The position numbers and the translations under genes were made by a program. From positions 2,480,001 through 2,544,000 of the forward strand of contig CM074698.1 in NCBI GenBank assembly GCA_037367355.1: a DNA stretch of 64,000 nucleotides, in the 5' to 3' direction. The DNA is from Neoscytalidium dimidiatum. Lineage: Eukaryota > Ascomycota > Dothideomycetes > Botryosphaeriales > Botryosphaeriaceae. Of the stretch, positions 22,865 through 34,646 are shown piece after piece. The notes beneath the pieces were generated by a model. That model did no database searches. It worked only from the letters and a program-made list of their open reading frames with translations, and was not told where the DNA came from. Within the stretch, counting starts at the first letter, position 1. The number at the start of each line of letters is the position of its first letter.

Positions 22865-25006
22865 TTTGCTGGTTAGATTGGACTGGTTGTTTTCAAAGGC
22901 CGTGAGGAGAGCGCTTTCTCAATCTTAATCTAACAGAATGGTAGAATAACAGCCGGACCAAGCAAAATATATATTCAACGTCCAGACAAGCGTGATGGAA
23001 TTGTTGTAGCAGCACAAAAGTCCATCAGAGCGGAAAAGACGGCATCTCACGTGCCATGACGACAAACGGGGCTGGACTGATACAAAGGCCAAATGGGCAG
23101 GAAAGGGTGAATGTCCGTGTAGCGAACCGCGCATCCAAGGAGCGCACCGCGGGACTTGGAAAGCGGGGAACGATAGGTGGGAGGAACTGGAGGCGGCTTG
23201 ATAGACGCGATTAGATCAGGCTATGACACGCATCTCCCGCGCCGACATTGGGGCTGTGCTCTATGGACTTGGACAATTGGGGCTTGGGATTCGCAACGAA
23301 GCCCCGCGCGATTAAAATGTATTTTGCTGCGCTGTAATTCGCTGAAGTGGTCGTGGTGTTGCTGTTCTTGGCGCTTTCGGCTACTATTGCGTGCTCGCGT
23401 TGCTGTGTTGCGTGTCTTCAACCCACTTGTCGGAGGACCGCACCTTGCTTCCTTCCGACGCTGGGTTTTCTTTTTCCCGCAGATATCTGCAGCACAGGAG
23501 CTGCAAATCGTGCCGGGAGAGATAGGTTCCTTGTAAATATACGCATACACGGCGGCAGGTGAATGTAACCCTCTTCGTGGGATGCGTAGGCCAGCTATGT
23601 GGTTGTATTATCTAGGAGGAGTGCGCGGCGCTTTCAATAGCAGCACTCCGAGCGCTACCTTAATTCCGAGCTCAAGACCGAGGCTCATTCGCTCTTTGTA
23701 ATCATATGGCGGCCGATTCTTGTGCGAGCGCCCTACACTTGCGATGGATGCTCAAATAAATGCCTTCAATTCTCGGCTAGGTCCGAGCATACACACCATA
23801 CTTCCAATCAAGTTCACAGTTGACGTCTGACCATGCAGCATTGCTGCTAAGTACACGCCAGCCGTGTGCATAGTTCTTCCACTCATCCGCGGGCGGCATG
23901 GCGTCATTCACTTCTTCACCATCCCGTAAACATTTCGGTGCCATACTTCAGCAGGTCGAACGCATTCAAATAGTGGGTTAAGAACCTGCCTCTTGCCAGT
24001 TGCCCATGCCCGTCACATGCAGTCTCCACGCAGCAACACCGCACACGTGCCCCGCACGCTTCACAGCCCCTCTACATTTATAAAGTCCGCAATTTTGCTG
24101 TATTTCGAGCTTCAATAAGCACACCCTTTAACTCGTTCACTGGGCGATCTCGTTAAAGTAGTACGAGCAAGGCATTGACCTTTCACAAGTATTATGAGGA
24201 GCTTGATTGTGTTCAAATGTACTGCGGGGAGTTTGACTTGTCCTGCTCTGGTTGCCGGCGACTCACTTCCGGAGGCCAGTACGCGTTCGACAAATGACCC
24301 TCGTATTTTCCACTTGTCTCATCCGCTCGAGAAGTCGGCAGCATTATCTTGAGAGGGGCAATGATTGTCACCGCTGTTCGTTAAGAGCTACCGTCTGAGT
24401 CTGTTTGTGCGGATATCAGCGCCAGCAGGCGATGGCGCTTCAAAGCATGAGGTTGGCGAATGGTACCAATAATCAATGCCGATGCAGTTCTCTGTAGCAC
24501 CAGTCTCGCTCAGCCTTCAAATATTCCGCCTCACCTCACGCCAGGCGAAAGCAGTCCAGTATCCCATAGGGCGACCAGAGGCGCGACTAGGCCGTGGACA
24601 GCTGAAGGTTCTTGTCCCTTTTCTGAGAATACTTCCCGAGTCCGTTTTCAAACCTAGCCCGTGCGCCTGTCAACAATACAATTCTTTGCCAATGGAATAT
24701 CCCAAGTTTGTACTCTCGGACTCGTTGCCTTTTTTTTTTCTAGTAAGTCTCTATTACTGGATCAGGAAACGCACCGACGCTTCGGGCCACCTGGCCTTCT
24801 ATAAAAGGGTCTTCCACCATTGACACTGAGGATCTGAGAAAGCTTGAGCTGGTCTCTTTCTCGCACATGGGCTGAGTTTCTTTCCGGCCTTTCCTTTCCC
24901 TAGCGCCAGCACCGTCCCTCTTCATTATGTTGATTCGGTGGCTACACCTTCGTCTACCACGCATCTCACCTTACCCACGCTGAAACTCTTATCCAAAGGA
25001 ATTTAT
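22865..25006. other. 2.1 kb gene-free spacer
   Basis: Holds the promoter of the dioxygenase gene at its left end. A TATA-like TATAAAAG at about 24800 has no gene downstream on the same strand. A T-run occurs at about 24731-24739. Nothing else supportable. Confidence 0.5.
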
Positions 25007-26793
25007 TCACTGACTCACACCCCCCCTCCTCACCATCACCCTCACGCCTTTACTTCCCACTCTGGGCGCCGGGTTGAACCAATCATGCGCACACCTCACA
25101 TCCTCCTCCCTCGTCTCCCACAACTCGAACTCCAGCCCCGGCCTGAGCAACCCAGCCAGTCCCAGATACATCTCCGCATACGCCAAATTCATCCCGACAC
25201 ACTGCCTCGTCCCTTTGCTGAACGGCACCAAGAACCTCCTCATCCGCACCAGCTCTTCCCTCCTCTTCGTCCTCTCCTCTTCCGACGCCGCTGCCGCACC
25301 TTCATCTCCGTCCAACCAGCGCTCCGGCTTGAACGCCGTCGGCTCCGGAAAGATGGACGGGTCCTCGTGCAGGAACATCTGCGTCATGCTGACGGGCGTG
25401 CCGGGCGGAATCGTCGCGACCAGCGGCGACCCGTCCGACGCGCCGGGCACGCGGAGCGCCGCGTCCGGGAAGATGCGCGGCAGGCGGTGGCTGACGCCGT
25501 AGCTGAGGCGCAGGCCCTCGGCCAGCACGGCGGAGAGGTAGGGTAGCTGCTCGAGGCGCGTCCAGGCGGGTTGGGCGCCGCGGGACAGGGACGCGCAGAG
25601 GGCTGCCAGCTCGGCGCGAAGGCGGCGGAGGCGGCGGCGGTCGGCGAGCAGGTGGTAGAGGGTCGTTGCGAGGGTGTGGGCGGTGGTGACGGTGCCGGCG
25701 CCGAGGAGGGTGAAGGCTTCTTCGGTGAGGCGCCGGGTGGCGAGCTCGGCCGGTGGGAGGTTGTTGGGGCCGGTGAGGAGATCGTGGAGGATGGTTGGAC
25801 GGGTGGAGTCTTTGCCGGTCTTCTTTGAGGCGGTGGGGGTCTTGCTGGATTTAATTTCCTCAATTTGCGCGGTGATGCCATTTTGGACGTCGAACAGCTC
25901 CTTGGTCAGTGGATGGATGATGGAAACCAGCCTTTGCGGAATGCATGTCAGGATGAAGTAGAGCCAGCCGAACTGCTTCATCAGATGTGTGCTTTTGCTC
26001 AGATCCTGTGAGAATTCTCGGATCAGCACGCGGCACCGTTAATGTCTTCGTAAAGAGAAAGATCGAGGACCGCTCACGAGCATTAGCTTATGCCACCCTG
26101 GATTGAAATCTTCCGTATCTAAGAACCCATAGTCTCTCCCGAACGCGAAGTCGCCGATTACATCCGCACTCAGCGCCGTAAAAGCATCAGTCAAATTCAC
26201 AGGATTGCCTGTGTCCGCGAACGTATATAACCGTTCTCTCAGCTTATCCACATTCGTTTGAATGACGGGCTCTAGCTTCGTGACGCTGCGTCTGGAAAAG
26301 AAGGGATTCAAGGCAGAGCGGCGGATGCGATGCAACTCGTGTGAAGACGTCCCCACGGCAGCCTGCGTGGTCCCAAACATCTTAGCCGACCACGGCCACT
26401 TTTCCGTGCGCCGCCCGCTCGCGGCCGATGCGTACAGGCTCTCATAGAAGTCTGGAACATTTACGTGAAGCTCGTACGGATTGATGCGGACCACAGGGCC
26501 TGTTGATTGATATGTGTGAGTTTGAGGTAGAGAAAAAAAAAAAAAACCTGGGATACTGGAAGAAACTTACCATATTTTTCATGCATCTCCGCGATGCGCC
26601 AGGTGTACCGCCCAGAGCGCACCACATCGTAGTAGAACTCATACCAGAATGTCAACGCTGCGAGACGCGGACCGGGAAAGCGCGCAACTGGGCTGAGGTA
26701 CAGCCGGTACACGGCACCATAGATCCCGTATACTAGAAACAGCCCGGCTGCGAGGATAAGAGAAGGGTGGGCGGAGATACCGGAAAAATCCAT
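25007..26793 (-). CDS. Microsomal cytochrome P450 monooxygenase
   Basis: Three exons: 26793-26571, 26499-26078 and 26005-25007, 547 aa, in phase. An N-terminal membrane anchor (LILAAGLFLVYGIYGAVYRL) and a proline hinge (PVARFPGPRLAALTFWYEF) precede the P450 fold. Conserved elements are WPWSAKM with HELHRIRRSALNPFFS (helix C), the I-helix LLGAGTVTTAHTL (residues 316-327), the K-helix ExxR in AEGLRLS, FKPERWLDG, and the haem loop FSKGTRQCVGMNLAYAEMYL with Cys484 as the thiolate ligand. Wording such as YGVSHRLPRIFPD and LVVRINPYELHV-type text is typical of fungal P450s like trichodiene oxygenase (CYP58-type), but the substrate is unknown. Residue 321 is Val where the I-helix normally has Asp or Glu. 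No biosynthetic backbone gene is adjacent. Confidence 0.93.
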
Positions 26794-27651
26794 CGTTTCC
26801 TTTTACCTCTCCATACTGTTCAGGGCCGACCCAATTGCACCAGAAAATTTGATTTGAGAAGGTAATAACGCGCAAGGAGGGGATACGACGGGTGGAGTGA
26901 TGTTGGGAAGGGCTTAGCACGTGAAAATCATTAGCATCATGATGATAGACGATAGCCCGGAAGCCCGGGTCTTCGCTCCCAACAATCGCTCCCGGCGCGG
27001 CTGAAAGTGATCCTCCAAGGTCCTGTCATCATCATAAGTCTCCTATCGAGCGCCTCAGCCCGGCAGAGCCCTCCGAATCTTTCAAATATCCACGAAGTCC
27101 TGTTGCGATAGGTTTTGGTCCAGATTCAGGATCCATGTGGTGACGTCTTTGTTGCTGGGCTCTCACAGCAGCCGCCCATGCAGTTTCGGTACGAATCACG
27201 TGATACGAAGCTCTCTCCTGCCTTGAATCCCGACAATGCGTTCTTACAGACTCCCGAAGCCCAGAAAAGCCAAGCAGATATCAAGATTGGTGGTCCTTGC
27301 GTGATCGGAGTGTGGCGCGTCAATCGTGGAGAAATGATGGAATTCTACTCTTGGCAAATTACAATAGGTTAATGTGACAAAAGAAGTCTTGCGGTCGTGG
27401 GCCGCTTCATCAGCCATGCAAGCCTTGGTATCTGTAAGCCGGTTCCTTCTGTATCCCCGATTCCATTGAGGAGCTCTTCCGGCGCCCCAAATCGTTCAAT
27501 ATCAATCTTTCCCGGGTAAAAACGCCTCCGCTATGCATCTGGCGTAGCATCTAAGCCATGCCATCTAAGCCAGTATAACGCCAAGTGATTCTAGAAGTAT
27601 GACGGGTGGAACAATATAGACAAGAAACTATCAAGGGAAGTGATGGAAGAC
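26794..27651. other. Gene-free spacer upstream of the P450 gene
   Basis: 0.86 kb, including the P450 promoter side and the 3' flank of the mannosyltransferase gene. No gene, repeat or RNA seen. Confidence 0.5.
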
Positions 27652-29366
27652 TCAAATGATCTCCGGTGGTGTCGGGAGCTTCATCCACTTCGGCTCGCCC
27701 TCTTTCTCGCCCAGAACAAGCAATTTTCTACTTCCGCAGAAGAATCCAGGCGGGGCGACCGCCTTGACTTCTTTCCACTGGCCAGTCATGTCCTTGCCCT
27801 CTTCGTAAGGCTTGTTGTACTCCCAAACCTTTTCCGTCACTTCCTGGCCGGGCTCCTGCAGACGCCGTGGGTTGAGGCTAGGGAGGCCGACAAACCAGTT
27901 CAGGATATCGTGGATTGGGGAGTAGAGCCGTTCAGGCCGGCGCGTCAGCCAGAGCCACGATAGGGTCCGCTCGTCGTACGCGGTGCGGATGTAGGGGTTC
28001 ATGTAAATCCCACTGGGAGCATGTGGGTCCTTGGGATCACGAGGTTTCTGGATATCCGCATTGACGAGGCAGCACTCGGATGCGTCCCAGTATGTACGGT
28101 CCTCAAAGCGGAAGCGAATTGCGGAACTGTTTGCCGGGACCTGTGGGTCCTCACGGCCAGCAGCCGTAGCGACTCCCCAAGCCGTGCCCTCGGAAGGATC
28201 AGTCGAAGCGAGGGCTTCAGTGGATTGAAACCACTTGGCCTCGTAACTGACCATACCGCCCCAGCAGCTGCGAACACGCACGGCATCTTTTTGCTCAATA
28301 ACGTCTTGTCGTGTATCTCCATATCCAGCATCCGGAAACCAGGGGAAGAATGGCAGACCCATGCTGTGGCCTTCCAGATCCCGAGAGGCAAAGGTGTCAT
28401 AAAACTTGAATGGATTTATGAAATCGACGGCACATGCGGCGCGGTAGTTCGTGCGTCCCTTTCCGTCCAGGTTTGTGGAAAAGAGGAGCTGGGCAGCGTC
28501 CACGGGGTCGAAGTACACGTCGTTGAGGAAAAGCACCTTGTCAAACGTGACCTCGGCGTCTTCCAAGGGGCGAAGGGCGCGATTTCGGACTTCTGCCAAG
28601 TAGGCAATCCGCTTGATCCGCCTCTCGCCATTAGGCAAGGTGACTCGGCGGACGTCGTCCAAGGGAAGATGCTCTGCAACGATCGAGGAGTTGCCTTATC
28701 GGATTAGTTAAACGGGGTAATTTTTCCATAGGATCAGTGTTGCTCACAAGTCACTCTCTCCTTGAACTGCTCCAGTGCGTCGTTGGCCATGGGGTCGGGG
28801 TCGTTCTCGTAAATGCTGAGATAGACGTTGTCCGGACCCAGCAGATCCACCAGGTCCAAGACGGCCTTGCCCCACGCCCCACCAACCAACAGGCCCTCAT
28901 CGTCGTAGATGCTCGATGCGATGAAGACCTTCTCATTATTGATATTTCCGCGGCCCGCCGCAAGTGACTGCGTGGCCCGTTCTCGCAGCTCGTTGTAGTG
29001 CGCCGGCGCGTGCGTATATGATGGTCTCAGGACCATGGTGGTGACAACAAGGAGACAGAGAATGTAAGGAAGTAAAACCAGGGACCAGAAGACGCAGCGC
29101 AGGATTGTCCGCCGCGGTCTACGCGGCTTCGCCATGCTGCTGTAGCGATAGACGTCGTTGAGATGGCTGCCTCTGATGGCAGGCATGTACTGTAGTGGCA
29201 CCCATCGCGCTGCTCGCTCCGCAACGTCAGAGAAGTCCTCGGTCTTGGGCGTATCGCAGTATGCATCAGGGAAAGAGCGTTCGGAGTCGTCAGAGCAAGA
29301 GGAGGAAGGGCGGACGGGCTCGTAGCGCGGAGCGCGCGAGCGGGACAGGGAGAGGTTGAAAGGCAT
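27652..29366 (-). CDS. CMT1/CAP59-type alpha-1,3-mannosyltransferase, type II Golgi protein
   Basis: Two exons, 29366-28748 and 28694-27652, 553 aa. Splicing at GTGAGC..ATAAG rebuilds RVTCNSSIVAEHLPLDDV, the expected family text, which fixes the acceptor. A Ser-rich cytoplasmic N-terminus of about 85 residues precedes one membrane helix (residues 89-113, CVFWSLVLLPYILCLLVVTT), giving a type II topology. The lumenal domain contains VFIASSIYDDEG, VYLSIYENDPDP, KRIAYLAEVRNRALRPL, FLNDVYFDP (DxD-like), CAVDFINPFKFYDTFASRD, RSCWGGMVSYEA, the FRFEDRTYWDASECCLV block and YMNPYIRTAYDERT. This is the cryptococcal mannosyltransferase 1 (CAP59_mtransfer) family, which transfers mannose from GDP-mannose in an alpha-1,3 linkage. 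The role in wall or secreted glycan synthesis is inferred. Confidence 0.93.
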
Positions 29367-31661
29367 TTTATGATCGAATTCGGAGCATCCGCGCGGCGAC
29401 GGGCAGAATCGAGGTCGCCGGAGGAAGGACTAGGCGCGGAAGGCGACAGAAAGCAGGCAAGAGAGCGACAGGAATGATGACGGAGGAGAGAACGCAATAA
29501 TAAGAGGGAAGAGACAGGTTGGCTGGGGGCCTAGGAAAACTAGGCGAGAGAGCGAGAAGGCTGTGGCACTGCTTGTCGGTGGGTGGTGGAGGGATGCGCA
29601 GATGATGGGGCAGTGCGCAGCGTGCGCGTACCGCAGCTATGCGGAGATTGGCCTGGAGCAACGCGCAGCTGAAGCCCCTGCGAGGGTAGCCTCGCACAAC
29701 ATTGGCTGGAAAGGTTGACAATTGCGCGAAATTCGCCGACCACGAGTCGCCTTGAGCGCGGGCGGCGGGCGGTTGGTGGGAGGCGGCCGCACGGGGCTCG
29801 TCTCAAATGGACCTACACTAGCACTCTAAGATTGCGACGGCCGTTTGCGGCGACGGATTGAGCCTTGGACGCGAGTTTCAAGGGTCTGTTCGCTCGCAGA
29901 CGCTGCTGCTTAGGGGCGCGCGGGCGCATGGGTGCGTCCTGCGCAGCGCTCAGGTCCCTGCGTGGAGAGCACACAAAACTGGCCCCGCCGCCTGTGCCTG
30001 CGCCCAGCCCAGCCCAGCTCGCAGGTAGACGCCCCGCAGCCGCCAACCTCCAGCCTCCAGCAGCTCCACCAGCCTGCTACCGACTACGTCGTACTGATAT
30101 CCTCCGACGCCCATGGACCGCCGGAGTTGGGCGTGGTCATCCGCATCCGGCGCCGCGCGTGATCCTGCGCCCGTTGATCTTGCGTGGCCGTTTCGAGGCT
30201 GAGCTCAGCCAGCTTTCCACTACCGTTACCCTATCGGACTGCGCTTGGGCGCATCGTGGGCAGAACGCTCACCGCAGCATTACCACCACTGTTGGGAAAG
30301 CCTGCTCAGGCGCGTGCATTGGCCGGCGAGGGTCAAAGTGGCACTTCCACATGATTCTCCGCTCTTAGCCGTATTCGTACTAATTTTGTTTGTGTTTAGC
30401 ATATGCTTTGCACAACTAAGCAATACGGGACCGGCCGTTTTGTGGCTTGATCGGATGTCTTCGCTGGTTCGACGGTCGCCATGCGGATACGCGTGTCCCT
30501 GGAACAGCAACCTATCGATAACGCAACTGTTGCGGGAAAGGGCCAGGAGAATGCTTAAAACCCCCTGGAGCCACCTGGTTCCACCTGCGACGCGGATCAT
30601 GCGGATGCGCGAAGGCGCAGGCTACCCAACGAACAGTACATACCACGGTTCTTTTCGGGCCCAACGCTAGTGGTGCATTCCGACCGCTATCTAGCGAGGC
30701 ACAAGCAGTCTGCCCCTGTTTTGACGGTTAACTATTTCGTGAAGGCATAAAGGCATCCGCTCTTCAAATATGCAGAGCGTTCTTATCTAAGTAGATGTTA
30801 GAAACACCCACCTCCACATGTATTGGAATAAAGGGAAATAGAAGGCACTGAGCTCAGAATTGGTTACTTCCCCTTCCTTTTCGTTTTCTTTTTTTTTTTT
30901 TTTGGGTTGGGTTTGTGTGGTTGTTGAATCTGTTGTACTCTTTGGTAATTGTATGTTAATAAACATTTTGCGATTAAAGCATGCTGTCATGTGAGCAAGG
31001 AATGAATGCTCTGCATCGTAACAATCTACTTTTCCTTTTCTCGAAATTCTTTCTACATCCCTACATTTGGAGTGGATAACTACTGAAGTGTGTGTCTTTT
31101 AGAGGAATTAGTAATGGAACCTAAGTGGGATGGAACAGGATCAAAGAAGAGCTTGGAGGTTTCTGGTCGAAAACTCGTAGATACGGCAGCCGGAGACGGA
31201 GAAGTCCAGTCAGAGGTGAATCGCAAAGATGCCCGTCTACTGACCCACGGTTTCCGCTCCATAAATCTCTTCAGGACTGGATGAGGGCGCAAGGCTTCTG
31301 TAGGGCGATAGCAGGTGTGTGCCGGCTCGCTGATCGTTGGAAAGCACATTGTTCGCAAGCTCTGGTCAACTTCCGCTTGGCTAGAGACCGCTGAGAGCTG
31401 GCAGCGGACGCACTGGCCTGCCTGTGCCTGCCTTGCGGTGCCTTGCGATACTCTCGTTGCCTGCATCAGGCAGGCGCGTGCAGTGTTGTCGCCGCTGCTG
31501 TAAACAACACGCTGCCGCGCCTTCTCGCTCTCGTCCTTTCCTCCTTAACTACCACCGCCCTCCTCTTGTCACTTCTCCTGCAGATTGCCTCCTGTGAGTA
31601 CTGCCATCCATTTCCACCTAAATCAGCTCTTCAACACTCATGCGGCTCTGGCTGCTACACC
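29367..31661. other. 2.3 kb divergent spacer
   Basis: Lies between the divergent mannosyltransferase and coiled-coil genes. It holds a T-run at about 30888-30903 and a pyrimidine-rich stretch ending in CTCCTGCAG near 31575, followed by TGTGAGTA, which could belong to a 5'-UTR intron of the coiled-coil gene. No protein-coding frame I can support. Confidence 0.45.
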
Positions 31662-34288
31662 ATGGCTAATTCAACATGGAACCGAACTGTAGCTAACTCC
31701 CCTCTCAGTGAGAATCTCTCAGGCTATTTGCATCGCATCAAGTTCAGCCTCGACTCTGTCGAGCGGTCCACCCGTAAGGGATCCTCGGTATCGCTGAGCG
31801 GCCTCTCAACAGACCGTCCGGAAATCGGTTCTTTCAAGCCATTCCACCTGCCGCCTCTTCAAGACAAAACGAACACCCCACAGAAGAATATCTTCCTCCC
31901 TGATTCACTGGCAGCCTCTGCCACGGGCGCCCAGAACAGTTCCTCCAAGGACGCTATTCACTGCCACGCATCCAACCGTGAAGTCCCACCCCCTCTCGAC
32001 CAAGGTAAGAAAGAACACGCATGACCTACCTTATCCTGGAGTGTAGTGGAAGATCACGCTACGGCTTCCACTTCTGGATGCAAGTACTTGTAACCTGAGC
32101 GAGAAGGCGCAAAAATTAACATCCACTCTTTCACGAGATATCGATCTGATGAGAATCGCAGACCGTACACAAGCACTCCATTCCGAAGCGATTATTTTCG
32201 CTTCCAACGAGAAACGTTCCAAGGACACACACAGAGACTCGGCTTATAATCCTGGCAATACCCCTAAGCACATCGACAAAGGTCGGCACGCGCTGCCAAT
32301 TCATGCTCTGCCGCAGACATTGAGAGCAAGCTCAATCGGCGCCACCATGGCTCCTGGAATATCCAACGACAACAGCGGCCTGGGAATGAGCAGGTACGCT
32401 CCTGCTGATCAGACCCAGCAGCAGGACAAGGTCAAGTTTGACCTGAACAAGCGCACCCAGGAAACTCTTGCTCGCCAGGCTGAGATCGATGCCCGGCTTT
32501 CTATGCTGCGTGCGCGCCGCGACCCTGCTACTGTGAAGCGCGATGAGCACCGTCGACGTGAGATCATGGCTGCAGAGAACGCTGCGAATGAAGAACAGGC
32601 TCGCATGAAGGACAAGAAGAAAGCCGAAGAGGAAGCTGTGCGACTTGAAGCTGAGCGCATTGAACACCAGAAGCAGGAAGCTGAACGCCTCAAGCGTGAT
32701 AAAGAAGAGGCTGAACGCCGCAAACGCGAACAGGAGGAAGCTGAACGTCGTAAGCGTGAACAAGAGGAAGCTGAGCGTCGTAAGCGTGAACAGGAAGAAA
32801 CCGAACGTCGCAAGCGCGAGGAGGAGGAAGTCGAGCGCCTCAGGCGCGAGAAAGAAGAAGTCAAACGCCGTGAAGCTGAACGTCTTGAGGCTGAACTCCT
32901 TCAGCGTGAGAAGGAGGAGGCTGAAGAAGCGGCATTTCGTACTTCGCTGCTTGAGAAGGTAGATCAAATGGAGGAGGAGGGTCTAACCAGGACCCAGACG
33001 CAACGACTGGACATTCAGAAAGAGATCGAGGAGGCCAACCTCCGCAAAGACGAGATCCTCTCCCAGATATGCGAGAAGCAAGCTCAATTCGGGGTAGCTC
33101 AAGAGACTGTGAAGCGCGCAAAAAACGAATACCAGGAGTTGAAAGACATCGAGGTCACCATCAATGCTCAAATCGAGGCCAACAACAAGAAATGTGCTGA
33201 GCTTCAAAGCGAAAGCGAGTTTATCATGGAGCGTGCCGCCAACATGCGTAAGAAGGTAGAAGAGAAGTCCATCAGGTCAGCCGATATGCTTGATGCTCTC
33301 GACCCCGTGGCTTCCTCCAACTACGCTAGCAAGCATTCTGAGAACGCTCCTGAGAATGGCAAGACTACCGTTGGCGACGAATCGCCTGCGAAGGCCTTAG
33401 AGGCGTCGAGGGAGACTACCAAAGTTCCAGAAGCCACGATGAATGAAGACGGCAACGAGAACGCCGTTTCCACAGCTAAGGTTTCAGATAACAAGCCTGG
33501 CAAGGCAGAGGAAAATGAGGCGAAGGCTGGCACAAAGCGGACTCAAATCCCACACAAGAAGACTGACTCTAAGAACCTCGAAAACAAGTTCAAATTCGAC
33601 GAGTGGCCCTCCCGGGAGTCTAGGCCCTTTGGTGGTAAGGAACAAAGATGACTTTCTGATTTTTGCTAATACCTCTGCAGGCGCCCAGAAGCGTCTGGTC
33701 AAGCTGTCAAACCTTCCAACGACTTCAACCTTCACCAGTGTCCAGTCATTGGTCTGGAGTGGACGCATCGAGAAGATTGACTACACCCCCGGAAACTCCT
33801 TCGCATGGGTTCTCTTCATGCGTGGTCAGGACTGCGAGAAGTACTTTGTGGACACTGCCAATGGCATCAACTGCCCAGGCGACGGCAACCGTATTGTTTG
33901 GGTTGAGATGGGTGACCCCATGACTGTGAACGAGAAGCTCCGTGGATTCTTTGATGCTGGCCATACCCGTTGTGTTCGTGCTGTTGGTGCTGACGCAGAC
34001 TGGGGTCACAATGCGCTTGTGACGCTCGCTTCAGCAAAGAACCGCAAGGTCGAGCGCGTTGTCCAGGGTGCCAATCCAAAAGGCGTAAGTTCTCTTCTCC
34101 TTACGATGTCTTCAATTTATTGATTGAATTTGCAGCTTCGTGTGATCGAATTCCGATTCACCAACATCACTGATGCCGCCTACTTCAAGGTAGAACTTCA
34201 AAACGACATCGACTGGGAACACTGCAACATCTATTTCGCTACTGACCCTTGCGAGACCCACAATGCTGTCCATTTGGAGGCCAATTAA
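31662..34288 (+). CDS. Long charged coiled-coil protein with a conserved globular C-terminal domain, unknown function
   Basis: Start ATG 31662 (context CACCATGG). Exon 1 31662 to about 32004 (114 Ser/Thr-rich residues, then GTAAGA). The main exon ends at 33634, followed by 33681-34084 and 34136-34288; the last two junctions are clean and in phase. The coding frame in force from about 32085 is not the frame obtained by splicing exon 1 to the obvious acceptor at about 32045 (TGTAG), which reaches a stop after about 15 codons; either a non-obvious acceptor (CGAG near 32137) is used or there is an indel. ATG 32347 (GCCACCATGG, perfect Kozak) is an alternative start. Residues encoded by 32450-33270 form a highly charged coiled coil with EAERRKREQE repeats. 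The C-terminal 190 residues (QSLVWSGRIEKIDYTPGNSF, VVQGANPKGLRVIEFRF) look globular. I cannot assign a function. Confidence 0.7.
32690..32830 (+). repeat. In-gene 30-bp tandem repeat encoding EAERRKREQE
   Basis: Four to five consecutive 30-bp units encode E-A-E-R-R-K-R-E-Q-E, with variants (LKRDKE, EETERRKREE). The units are near-identical at DNA level (GAAGCTGAACGTCGTAAGCG). They extend a MAP7/caldesmon-like charged helix. Confidence 0.85.
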
Positions 34289-34646
34289 CCCTGCACATTG
34301 TTGCGCCCGTTGCAAGCAGTGAGTATGAACAGCCACCACCTCTTCGACGTAGAGTTTCCATTTCGGCATCTTCGCATCAAGAGGCATTCCCTAGGTTTTC
34401 TTGAGTAGGGTTCTAGCGCACAGGGCGGATTTCTACGAGATGGTGGGCCAATACGATACACGCCGAGTAAAAGTGCGTGATTTCCTGCGAGTCTAGTATC
34501 GGTACCACTTTTCCTCACAGACAGGATGATAACGAGCTATATCAATGACAGGAATCACGAGAATAATTTAGGCTATTGCTTGTGCACGTGAAGTGACGTA
34601 TGGACTCGTTATGTTAGCAATATCCATATTATCCAGTGTGGACACA
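34289..34646. other. Convergent 3' spacer
   Basis: 358 bp between two convergent stop codons (coiled-coil gene and SLC35F-type gene). It should carry both 3' UTRs. No other feature seen. Confidence 0.5.

Noticed and set aside
24795..24964. TATA-like box (CTATAAAAGGG) with a following ATG at about 24924
   Set aside because: The frame from that ATG stops after about 17 codons and the region runs into the 3' end of the P450 gene on the opposite strand.
21697..29366. Possible secondary-metabolite cluster (dioxygenase, P450, glycosyltransferase)
   Set aside because: No backbone enzyme, transcription factor or efflux pump; the glycosyltransferase is a conserved wall-type enzyme, and spacers of 1-2 kb separate the genes.
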